Source: CAZHFA01 sp964534945
GTDB lineage: Bacteria; Bdellovibrionota_C; UBA2361; CAKMMH01
Reading direction: 5' to 3'
NCBI GenBank assembly: GCA_964534945.1
Contig: CAZHSB010000043.1
Location: 1 to 15,349 of the forward strand
DNA: 15,349 bases
The notes below the pieces were generated by a model. The model saw only the letters and a program-made list of their open reading frames with translations. It was not told where the DNA came from and ran no database searches. Position 1 is the first letter of the stretch. Each line of letters starts with the position of its first letter. This document shows positions 6,319 to 12,884 of the stretch, piece after piece. A program made the translations under genes and the position numbers.

Positions 6319-7203
6319 ATGGACATAAAATTATTATCACTCTTTCCAGGACAAGGTTCGCAAAGTGTTGGAATGGGAAAAGATTATTTTGAGAAATATG
6401 ATATTGCAAAAAAATTATTCAAAACAGCAGATGATGTATTAGGATTTCCTTTAAGTAAGATTTGTTTTGAGGGGCCCGAAGAAAAGCTTTTAGAAAGTGA
6501 TATCACACAACCTGCAATTTTAACAGTAAGCACAATCTGTTATGAGCTTTGGAAAGAAGAATGTAATGATAATATTGTTGTGGCAAGTGCGGGGCATAGT
6601 CTTGGAGAATATAGTGCCCTTGTCGCAAGCGAAGCACTATCTTTTGAAGATGCTGTGTATATAGTGAATAAAAGAGGATTGTTTATGAAGGAGGCGGTCC
6701 CTCAAGGTGTCGGAAAAATGTGTGCTGTTATTGGAAGTTCTGTAGAAGAAATAGAAGATGCAATTTCAAATGTAAAGTTAGGTTTTGTAGATATTGCAAA
6801 TATCAATGCGCCAAATCAAATTGTCATTTCTGGTGAAGTTAATGCAGTTGAGGAGACGAAGAGTTTAATAAAAAATGCAAGGCTTATTGATTTATCTGTA
6901 GGCGCACCATTTCATACGATACTTATGAAATCTGCAGGAGATAAATTAAAAGAAGAGCTTAAAAAAATAAATTTTAAGAAACCAAAGTTTCCAGTAATTG
7001 CTAATTTTTCTGCACAAGACGTGTCTGATTCAGATGGCATAAAGGAATCTTTATATTTTCAAAGTTTTTCGAAAGTTCGTTGGGTAGAATCTATGAATAA
7101 TATTGTTGAAAAATATTCTCCAACAAATTATAAGGAATTTGGAAATGGAAATATTCTTTCGGGACTTATGAGAAAAATTAATCGTGACATAAAAGTGTTT
7201 TAA
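6319..7203 (+). CDS. fabD: Malonyl-CoA:ACP transacylase
   Basis: FabD transfers malonyl groups from CoA to acyl carrier protein, feeding type II fatty-acid synthesis in the cytoplasm. The sequence shows FPGQGSQSVGMG (9-20), the nucleophile elbow GHSLGEYSA (92-100, S94), the carboxylate-binding R119 in NKRGLFM, NAPNQIVISG (163-172), the catalytic His in APFHTILM (H199), and the late Q-x-x-x-x-VRW motif. Its 294 residues are normal (about 310 in E. coli). AAAGGTG precedes the ATG at short spacing. It is monocistronic here, away from the plsX-fabH-fabG-acpP cluster where it usually sits. A second lipid gene, an acyl-ACP thioesterase, lies at the far end of the window. Confidence 0.95.
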   Translation: MDIKLLSLFPGQGSQSVGMGKDYFEKYDIAKKLFKTADDVLGFPLSKICFEGPEEKLLESDITQPAILTVSTICYELWKEECNDNIVVASAGHSLGEYSALVASEALSFEDAVYIVNKRGLFMKEAVPQGVGKMCAVIGSSVEEIEDAISNVKLGFVDIANINAPNQIVISGEVNAVEETKSLIKNARLIDLSVGAPFHTILMKSAGDKLKEELKKINFKKPKFPVIANFSAQDVSDSDGIKESLYFQSFSKVRWVESMNNIVEKYSPTNYKEFGNGNILSGLMRKINRDIKVF

Positions 7204-7219
7204 AATAAGTTTAAGGGAT

Positions 7220-7248
7220 TTTACAGGCTTTTATTTTTTTTTTAATAT
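7220..7248 (+). promoter_or_regulatory. Candidate promoter for the SGNH protein gene
   Basis: TTTACA (7220-7225, 5 of 6) and TAATAT (7243-7248, 4 of 6) are exactly 17 bp apart. The -10 overlaps the upstream ATG at 7247. Transcription would begin near 7255, which makes that ATG unusable and favours the ATG at 7265. Confidence 0.5.
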
Positions 7249-7264
7249 GATATTCTTTATAAAC

Positions 7265-8479
7265 ATGAGAGTATTATTATCATTTTTAGTAACATTTTTA
7301 TTTGTGAATCAATCGTTGGCGTGTCCACTAGTGCCATATCGTGATGATACTCTTATAATCAATCCGCAGGTTTCAAATATTAGCAAGTATAAGAAGAAAT
7401 TTTTTGATTTTAATTGTGATCAAAAATTAAATATTGTTTTTATCGGAGATAGCGTAGTTTATGGGGTTGGGGACTCTGTAAATAAAGGATCAGGTGGATA
7501 TGTTTTAAGGATTCAGAAGAAATATCCTAATTTTACAAATAAGCAAGTTAGAGTTACAGCTCTTGGATTTCCAGGAGTTACAAGTCAAGGTTTGTTGTCG
7601 AAAATCAAAAAAATTTATAAGAATCGAAACAAGAGCGGTGTCAAAAAGAGTTTTAATAGAATGAATGAAGCGGACATTATTGTTATTGATGTGGGACGAA
7701 ATGATTTTTGGAATAAAGATCCTGTAATATATACATTTAATAATATTAAAAGATTGGTTGAGTTTTTGGATTCTATTTTACCGAAACTCAACGCAAAAAG
7801 TTTAGTCTTTATTAATACGAGCACATTAATTCCAACGTCTCGTGATTTCCAAGTGCCATTTATAACGAAACTTAATACATTATTATCTAAATATCCTTAT
7901 ACTAGGATAAAGCAAAAACTTGATGTAAGGTTGTTAAATTCTGATGGGCTTCACCCTTCATCAAAGGGATATATTTCTATAGCAAATACAGTCTTTTCTC
8001 AGTTGACAAATCAAAAGAAATTTCAAGCCAGTATGAGAGCTGAGCGCCCTGATACAGACGGTGATGGAATTCCTAATGTATTTGAATCTCATAGGTATGG
8101 AACTAGATATAACCATAAAGATACAGATAATGATGGGCTTTCTGATTTTGATGAACAATTTATATATATGACCAATCCACTTGATCCTGATACAGATGGC
8201 GATGGAATTTCAGATGGTGATGAAGTAAGAAATGGAACAGATCCATTAGATGATCAAGATCCTGTTATAACACCAGTACCTACTACAGAGATTACGGCAA
8301 CGCCAACGCCAACGGAAACTATGACGATGACGCCAACAGAAGTTGCTACGGAAACTCCAACAGAAACTCCAACGAGTACTCCGACATTAACGGAGACACC
8401 GACAGAAGTTGTCACAGAAACCCCAACGGCAATTGTTGTGGGAACGCCAGAAATGACGGCAACCCCAACGGTTGGATAG
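7265..8479 (+). CDS. Secreted SGNH/GDSL hydrolase-like protein with thrombospondin-3-type repeats and Thr/Pro-rich tail
   Basis: I choose the ATG at 7265 over 7247 because a good -10 overlaps the latter and the signal peptide begins cleanly at MRVLLSFLV. A probable signal peptidase I site follows SLA, at residue 19. An SGNH domain covers about 50-250: block I GDS (61-63), block II around GFPG, block III GRND (N146), block V DGLHP (D227, H230). It may hydrolyse an ester, for example acetyl groups on a glycan. Next come three D-x-D-x-D-G repeats (DTDGDGIPN 263-271, DTDNDGLSD 286-294, DTDGDGISD 309-317), typical of calcium-binding stalk repeats. The last ~65 residues are T/P/E-rich and end at TPTVG with no anchor seen. 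There is no Shine-Dalgarno. Confidence 0.75.
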   Translation: MRVLLSFLVTFLFVNQSLACPLVPYRDDTLIINPQVSNISKYKKKFFDFNCDQKLNIVFIGDSVVYGVGDSVNKGSGGYVLRIQKKYPNFTNKQVRVTALGFPGVTSQGLLSKIKKIYKNRNKSGVKKSFNRMNEADIIVIDVGRNDFWNKDPVIYTFNNIKRLVEFLDSILPKLNAKSLVFINTSTLIPTSRDFQVPFITKLNTLLSKYPYTRIKQKLDVRLLNSDGLHPSSKGYISIANTVFSQLTNQKKFQASMRAERPDTDGDGIPNVFESHRYGTRYNHKDTDNDGLSDFDEQFIYMTNPLDPDTDGDGISDGDEVRNGTDPLDDQDPVITPVPTTEITATPTPTETMTMTPTEVATETPTETPTSTPTLTETPTEVVTETPTAIVVGTPEMTATPTVG

Positions 8480-8486
8480 TTCGTGA

Positions 8487-9260
8487 TTATGAGAGTGGAA
8501 TTGGAATTAAGTGTCTATAGAAGTTATATTCTAAAAAACTAGATGGTAAATTGTTCCAAAGTCTAAAAATGGTTAATCCGTGTAGTTTGTTTACAAAATC
8601 ATCGTCATTTGTAATATATGGATAAACGTAAGGCACGTCATCTTTTGTTAACTTTATTTTTAATTTATTTGTGTCTCCTAAGTTCTTGTGCCAATTAAAA
8701 AATTTTTCTAATCTTTTTTCTTTTTCATCAGATAAATTTATTTTTGAAATTAGATTCTGAGTTTCATCGGAAATAATTTTTATATTTTCGGTATCAAGAA
8801 ATGATTCATTTATAAAAAAATCTTTTTCAGTTTGAAGCTGTTTTTTATTAGTTGATTTTTTAAAGTTTTCTTTAAGTGTTTTTAAGCAATATAAATATGC
8901 ACCATCTGTAACGTTAAAAAATTTTCTAAGAGATGAAAAAGAAGCTAAGCCACAAGGTTTCATAAAAAAAGCATGCGCATTATCTATAATTAAATTTTTA
9001 TAAATGGCAGATAATTTTTCTACATTCTTTGCACATATTCCAAAATAATTGGGATATAAAATAAAATCATCGTTTTTAAAAATTTTTGTTGGGGAAAAAG
9101 TATTATCAATATGATAAAAATGAATTTTGCAATTTTCCAAAATAGTTACGGTTCGTATAACAGGGCAAATATAATATGGGAGCCAAAGATCTTTTATTTT
9201 GTAGGCTCTTATTATATATCGCAAACAATTTCTACCTGTATTTAATTTAATGATATCCAT
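8487..9260 (-). CDS. Short DegT/DnrJ/EryC1-like PLP aminotransferase-fold protein
   Basis: Landmarks match the DegT sugar aminotransferase family in order: LNTGRNCLRYI (6-16) at the N-terminus, the probable PLP-ring Asp in IIDNAHAFF (91-99, D93), and SSLRKFFNVTDGAYL (109-123), where K113 sits in the place of the Schiff-base lysine. The ending YVYPYI...HLIPIPLS resembles the usual DegT C-terminus. At 257 residues it is well below the usual 360-400, with the middle and the C-terminal domain reduced. It may be a distinct small branch, or no longer an active transaminase. The substrate is unknown; a nucleotide sugar for surface polysaccharide is the family norm. No ribosome binding site is seen. 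It lies 54 nt downstream of ssrA on the same strand. Confidence 0.6.
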   Translation of the reverse strand: MDIIKLNTGRNCLRYIIRAYKIKDLWLPYYICPVIRTVTILENCKIHFYHIDNTFSPTKIFKNDDFILYPNYFGICAKNVEKLSAIYKNLIIDNAHAFFMKPCGLASFSSLRKFFNVTDGAYLYCLKTLKENFKKSTNKKQLQTEKDFFINESFLDTENIKIISDETQNLISKINLSDEKEKRLEKFFNWHKNLGDTNKLKIKLTKDDVPYVYPYITNDDDFVNKLHGLTIFRLWNNLPSSFLEYNFYRHLIPIPLS

Positions 9261-9314
9261 TTTTATAGAATAATTTCGCGATCTTTTATAAATTGATAAA
9301 GTTATATTTTAAAA

Positions 9315-9711
9315 TGGAGATGGGGGGACTCGAACCCCCGTCCGGAAAAGCAAATATTTTAGCTTTCTACAACGCTTAGTTATTATTTTAACTTTGCTTT
9401 TTTATCTTCTAATAACAAAATATAAAAAAACTAGGTTGCTAAAGATTTGCTAATAAAACGCAATCAAATTTTATAAGCTAGACTGCTAAATTGTAAGCCA
9501 AACATAAAAACACAGTCGATTCTTATGCCGACCGCCTCGGTGAAAGTTCAGCGAAGCTTTTTTAAAAAAGCACTCCTTTAAGCTGCTAGAGCCATTGGAG
9601 CAAAGTCTTTTTTATTTGCATTTAATTTTCTACGGTTTTTTTACTAGGCCAACCGTATCCTAGACGTGCTTACTAAAAGTTCGTCATTTCCGTCGAAACC
9701 TTTGCATCCCC
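9315..9711 (-). ncRNA. ssrA: Transfer-messenger RNA (tmRNA), one-piece
   Basis: tmRNA rescues ribosomes stalled on broken mRNA and adds a degradation tag. On the minus strand the 5' end GGGGATG pairs with CATCTCC near the 3' end (seven pairs, one G-U), followed by discriminator A. The 5' part has the tmRNA signature GGTTTCGACGG. The 3' part has the T arm GGGGGTTCGAGTCCCCC. A tag frame lies between them, starting at GCA (9619-9617) and ending in TAA (9580-9578). Order is that of ordinary one-piece tmRNA, not the permuted two-piece form of Alphaproteobacteria. The CCA is not encoded: TTTT follows. Length is 397 nt. I see no intrinsic terminator after it. Confidence 0.96.
9578..9619 (-). other. 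tmRNA-encoded proteolysis tag reading frame
   Basis: The frame reads GCA AAT AAA AAA GAC TTT GCT CCA ATG GCT CTA GCA GCT TAA, giving ANKKDFAPMALAA. The first Ala is the resume codon. The ending ALAA is the classic ClpX/ClpA recognition end, as in E. coli ANDENYALAA. The AN start fits the SspB-binding part of the E. coli tag (AANDENY), which matters because a candidate SspB lies nearby. Confidence 0.9.
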
Positions 9712-9729
9712 TTAAAAACAATATGTAGC

Positions 9730-9758
9730 TATATATATTGTTTGTGTACAAATTTCAA
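9730..9758 (-). promoter_or_regulatory. Candidate sigma70-type promoter for ssrA
   Basis: On the minus strand TTGAAA (9758-9753) and TATATA (9735-9730) are 17 bp apart. The start would lie roughly 10 nt before the mature 5' end, as expected for a precursor trimmed by RNase P. Confidence 0.5.
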
Positions 9759-9806
9759 GCTACCAATAAAATTATCGTATAAAAAGAATAAAAGATACAA
9801 AAAATT

Positions 9807-9835
9807 TTTACATTTTTTCTATTTTTAAGTAAGAT
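9807..9835 (+). promoter_or_regulatory. Candidate sigma70-type promoter for the TPR-like/SspB-like operon
   Basis: TTTACA (9807-9812, 5 of 6) and TAAGAT (9830-9835, 5 of 6) are 17 bp apart, giving a leader of about 35 nt. It faces away from the ssrA promoter, so the two units share a 165-bp divergent control region. Confidence 0.5.
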
Positions 9836-9876
9836 ATTCCATCGTTTTATGTGTAGTTTGATAAAATGTAGTAAAG

Positions 9877-11127
9877 ATGCAAAATAAAGATGTAAAAAAT
9901 AATAGTGCCTCTAAAAAAGGTATATCAAGTGAAAAACAAAATGATTTATCGATGTTATCTTTTTCTAAAGAAGATGGAAAAGTAGCATTAATGGATTCGT
10001 TGATAAAAGATGCCAAGGAATACGTAAAAAACGAGAAATATTCGAAAGCAATAGTTTCTTATAAGTTGTCTGCTAGTATAGCAGTATCTCAAAATGATTT
10101 GCAAAGATATGTTAATTGTGTGTCTAATATTTCAGATTGTTTTGAAATGCTTTTGGATAGAAAAAATGCGATTGAAGAACAAGAAGATGCATTAGGATAT
10201 TTAGAAAGTGTTTCTGCTGATAATGATTTACGTGCAGAATGTATTATAAATTTAATAAGATTAAGAGGAGAGTTAATAGATAATTCCTTAATTATAGTAG
10301 ACGATTCCTTTCAAAACGCTACAATTTTAAAAGATATGTCCGAAGATTGTGAAAAATATTTGATGAAATTTAATGAATTATCTACTTGTTCGCAATGTCA
10401 TGATGAAACTCAATTCATACATTTATTTGAAAAACTTTTAGAAAGCTTGGAAGAAGATGTTTATAATGTTAAAAAAACAACAGAGGGCGTTTTAGATTTA
10501 GTAAAAAATGCACGAGTCCTTTTTGGAAAGCTTGGCCCTAAAAATTCGTTGACAAAATATTTAAAGGAAAGACAAGATGAGTTTTCGTTCTCACTTGAAA
10601 GTTTAAAGGGAAATAAGGATTTTTTCTTGAAGATACTAGATAATGAAGACAATCAATTTATGCGTCAACGAGCAGGAAGAGGTTTGGCAGAAATATATAA
10701 AGATGAGGAAAATTTTTCTGCCGCAGAGGGGGTTTATCTTGATCTTAAGGATAGCTTAGAGGCAAGATATCAAGAGAAAGGATTTGATGATGATACTTTT
10801 CGAGCATTTGTTGATCAATGTATTGATAGCGCATTCTTTTATTTATATGATTTAGAAGATAAAAAAATGGCAAAGTTTTTTTTGAAAAGATTTGAAAAGA
10901 TAACAGATCTTGCTAAAAAAGATGGATTTTTAGAAACTTCGATGGAAGATATAGCTGTAGATAATGAGGAAGCTATTGAAGATTTGTATAATGAAATTCC
11001 TTATGCGTTTTCTGGATATTTATCATTAAAAAGAGAAATTGCGCAACAAGAAAATGATGAGGCTACAGCCACATCGATAGGAGAGATCATATTTTTAATT
11101 GATTTGGCTGAAAAATTACAGGAATAG
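9877..11127 (+). CDS. Helical-repeat (TPR-like) protein of unknown function
   Basis: I do not recognise a named family. About 35 polar residues come first, then helix pairs with TPR-like spacing: residues 38-72 (SLIKDAKEYVKNEKYSKAIVSYKLSA region) and 76-112. A middle part is rich in charged helices. A second TPR-like pair lies around 270-340 (AEIYKDEENFSAAEGVYLDL region). There is no signal peptide or membrane segment, so it is probably a cytoplasmic scaffold or partner protein. CSQCH at 171-175 looks like a haem c site but lacks export and is probably chance. The ribosome binding site is weak. Its stop is one base before the ATG of the SspB-like gene, so the two are almost surely co-transcribed and perhaps translationally coupled. 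Confidence 0.6.
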   Translation: MQNKDVKNNSASKKGISSEKQNDLSMLSFSKEDGKVALMDSLIKDAKEYVKNEKYSKAIVSYKLSASIAVSQNDLQRYVNCVSNISDCFEMLLDRKNAIEEQEDALGYLESVSADNDLRAECIINLIRLRGELIDNSLIIVDDSFQNATILKDMSEDCEKYLMKFNELSTCSQCHDETQFIHLFEKLLESLEEDVYNVKKTTEGVLDLVKNARVLFGKLGPKNSLTKYLKERQDEFSFSLESLKGNKDFFLKILDNEDNQFMRQRAGRGLAEIYKDEENFSAAEGVYLDLKDSLEARYQEKGFDDDTFRAFVDQCIDSAFFYLYDLEDKKMAKFFLKRFEKITDLAKKDGFLETSMEDIAVDNEEAIEDLYNEIPYAFSGYLSLKREIAQQENDEATATSIGEIIFLIDLAEKLQE

Positions 11128-11128
11128 C

Positions 11129-11608
11129 ATGGAAATTTTTGGAAAAGAAGACAAAAAAAAAGAGGCGATAGAAAAACTCCTTAATGATAATGAATGTATT
11201 TTTGTATTTTTGAATACAAGCAATGAGGAATTGGTAGTTCCGCAAAATTTAAAAAATTCTTCTTCTTTAACATTGCAACTTAGTCTTCTTTTTAGAGGAA
11301 ATTTATTTTTTATTGATTCTGGAATAAAGGTAGATCTACTATTTGATGAAGATTATGAAAATTGCTTTTTGCCATGGAGTTCTATTTGGGGGGCAAGGCC
11401 AGAAACTGGTGGAGATACAACGATTTGGATAGATGCAGTACCTCAAGAAATAAGAGAAAAATTTAAGAAAAATGAAACAACTTCTGAAAAGATAAAAGAA
11501 AGTGAAAATAAAACTAATGGCGAAGTAAAATCGCAAGAGAAAAGAAAATCACTTAAAAAACAACTTCAAAAAGACAAAAAAACTCCAATTTTTAAGATTA
11601 TCAAATAA
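11129..11608 (+). CDS. sspB: SspB-like ClpXP adaptor protein (divergent)
   Basis: SspB tethers ssrA-tagged proteins to ClpX. By memory-based comparison with E. coli SspB the landmarks fall in order: a leading helix (10-20), strand IFVFLNT (24-30), ELVVP (34-38, against GVQVP), a hydrophobic strand LTLQLS, NLFFID (58-63), GIKVDLLF, then FLPWSSIWGA (80-89, against SVPLAAVLAI) and a conserved Glu/Gly stretch. A charged flexible linker (about 108-151) follows. The extreme C-terminus PIFKIIK aligns residue by residue with PALRVVK, the ClpX-binding tail of E. coli SspB. Length of 159 is near the E. coli 165. The start is the ATG at 11129 with AGGA 5 nt upstream; a TTG at 11099 would overlap the previous gene and is less likely. 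The linker is mixed and Lys-rich where E. coli is acidic. Confidence 0.72.
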   Translation: MEIFGKEDKKKEAIEKLLNDNECIFVFLNTSNEELVVPQNLKNSSSLTLQLSLLFRGNLFFIDSGIKVDLLFDEDYENCFLPWSSIWGARPETGGDTTIWIDAVPQEIREKFKKNETTSEKIKESENKTNGEVKSQEKRKSLKKQLQKDKKTPIFKIIK

Positions 11609-11609
11609 A

Positions 11610-11655
11610 AAAACATCGAAAATAGCGTAAAAATTTTTACTTTTTTCAATGTTTT
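11610..11655 (+). terminator. Candidate terminator hairpin after the SspB-like gene
   Basis: AAAACAT (11610-11616) pairs with ATGTTTT (11649-11655). Inside, GAAAA can pair with TTTTC, and at the apex GTAAAAATTTTTAC (11628-11641) is a perfect palindrome. It begins two bases after the stop codon and is followed by a T-rich stretch. The stem is long but poor in G-C, so strength is uncertain. Confidence 0.45.
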
Positions 11656-11670
11656 ATATTTTAGCATTTT

Positions 11671-11699
11671 TTAATATCTGTTATAGTAATCTGCATAAT
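11671..11699 (+). promoter_or_regulatory. Candidate promoter for the 11732-12826 genes
   Basis: TTAATA (11671-11676, 4 of 6) and CATAAT (11694-11699, 5 of 6) are 17 bp apart. It follows directly on the hairpin, which supports a new transcription unit starting here. Confidence 0.4.
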
Positions 11700-11731
11700 T
11701 TGATTTTTAATTTTTAGGGATATTTTAAGTT

Positions 11732-12340
11732 ATGATGACAATAGAAGTTTTTTATTCATTTCAGAATCCATTTTGCCACTTGGCGCTTGACGAAATTTAC
11801 AATCTTGAGAAAAACTATGATGTTGAGTTACTTTGGCAACCGTTTTCTGCAAAATCCGCAGGACAAGCTTTGGGAGTTATTAATATTAATTCAGATAAGT
11901 TATCTTATATGATTGAAGATGCAAAAAGATATGCAAAAGAAAATAATATTCCGTTAAAGTTTCCAGAAAATTGGCCAAATGAAGAATTTGACGCAGTAAG
12001 AATCACTCGTGGTGCAGTTGTCGCAAAAGATATGGGATTCTTGATGGAATATAATTATAAAGTTCTTGATTATTGTTGGGGACAAGGAGAAAATCCAAAT
12101 ACAGAGGAATTCTGGGCTGACCTTTGTGATGAGATGGATGTAGAAATAGGAGAATTTATTTCAAAGCTTTCTTCTTCTGATACAAGAGAGAAGATAAAGG
12201 GAATCTATAATAGAGGAAAAGCTTTAGGAATCTTTGATACACCAACATTTGTCATAAACAAGGAAAGATTTGTAGGTCTTGATAAAATTAGAGTAATAGA
12301 AGAAATTTTAAAAAAGTCTGGATTAAAGAAGAATAATTAG
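11732..12340 (+). CDS. DsbA/2-hydroxychromene-2-carboxylate isomerase (kappa-GST) fold protein
   Basis: This is a thioredoxin fold with an inserted helical domain, as in DsbA, FrnE and HCCA isomerase proteins. The active-site loop after strand 1 reads YSFQNPFCHLAL (8-19). Where DsbA has CPxC this has NPFC, so only C15 remains and it cannot work as a dithiol oxidase. TPTFVI near the C-terminus gives the cis-Pro loop, followed by the typical F-x-G-x-D (RFVGLD). No signal peptide is present, so it is cytoplasmic and closer to the isomerase/kappa-class branch. The two ATGs in a row leave the start open by one residue. AGGGA lies about 11 nt upstream, rather far. The phosphodiesterase gene starts 6 nt after its stop. 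Confidence 0.78.
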   Translation: MMTIEVFYSFQNPFCHLALDEIYNLEKNYDVELLWQPFSAKSAGQALGVININSDKLSYMIEDAKRYAKENNIPLKFPENWPNEEFDAVRITRGAVVAKDMGFLMEYNYKVLDYCWGQGENPNTEEFWADLCDEMDVEIGEFISKLSSSDTREKIKGIYNRGKALGIFDTPTFVINKERFVGLDKIRVIEEILKKSGLKKNN

Positions 12341-12346
12341 TACAAT

Positions 12347-12826
12347 ATGATAGCGGTTATTTCCGATACACACGAAAACGTTTCGTTGATTCGAAAAGCT
12401 GTTACTTTGATACGGTCTGCTAATGTTGATTTAGTTGTTCATTGTGGGGACATAATATCTCCAGCAGTTCTGGAAGAATTCAAAGGGCTTCCACTAAAGT
12501 TCGTTTTTGGAAATAATGATGGGGAAATTGTTGGGTTAACGGAAAAAGCAAAAGAGTTTGGTTTTACAAAGCCCGATGTTTTTCTTGATTTTGAACATTG
12601 TGGCAAGAGATTTTTTGTTTATCATAAAGATAATTCAAAAATTGTAGAAGATAAAATAGGTAGTCAAGTATATGATTATATACTTGTCGGGCATACACAT
12701 ATTAGAAAAGATGAAAGGGTTTTTAACACTCATATTATAAACCCAGGAGCATTTATCTTTGCCACGCCACCAAGTTTTGCTTTTTTAGATTTAAAAAAAG
12801 ATAAAGTTGAGTTTGTAGATTTGTAG
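12347..12826 (+). CDS. YfcE/MJ0936-family metallophosphodiesterase
   Basis: A small calcineurin-like phosphoesterase. All metal-site blocks are visible: SDTHEN (6-11; D7, H9), HCGD (32-35; D35), FGNND (54-58), VYH (91-93), GHTH (115-118) and NPGA (132-135). In the fourth block the usual HG is HK. Family members hydrolyse phosphodiesters in vitro with Mn or similar metals; the natural substrate is mostly unknown. Length of 159 is normal for the family (150-185). No Shine-Dalgarno is seen before the ATG, so it probably depends on translation of the upstream gene 6 nt away. Confidence 0.9.
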   Translation: MIAVISDTHENVSLIRKAVTLIRSANVDLVVHCGDIISPAVLEEFKGLPLKFVFGNNDGEIVGLTEKAKEFGFTKPDVFLDFEHCGKRFFVYHKDNSKIVEDKIGSQVYDYILVGHTHIRKDERVFNTHIINPGAFIFATPPSFAFLDLKKDKVEFVDL

Positions 12827-12884
12827 TTTGAAGGGTCAAATAGATTTTGCTTTTAGTCGGATAGTAGTTTTCAAGGAGTGAAAT

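Noticed and set aside
10417..10429. CSQCH in the TPR-like protein (residues 171-175) as a cytochrome c haem site
   Set aside because: The protein has no signal peptide or membrane anchor and the surrounding sequence is ordinary helical repeat; CxxCH by chance is likely. The coordinates given are approximate.
11099..11128. TTG start that would extend the SspB-like protein by ten residues
   Set aside because: It overlaps the end of the TPR-like gene, has no ribosome binding site, and adds residues not expected in SspB; the ATG at 11129 has AGGA at good spacing.
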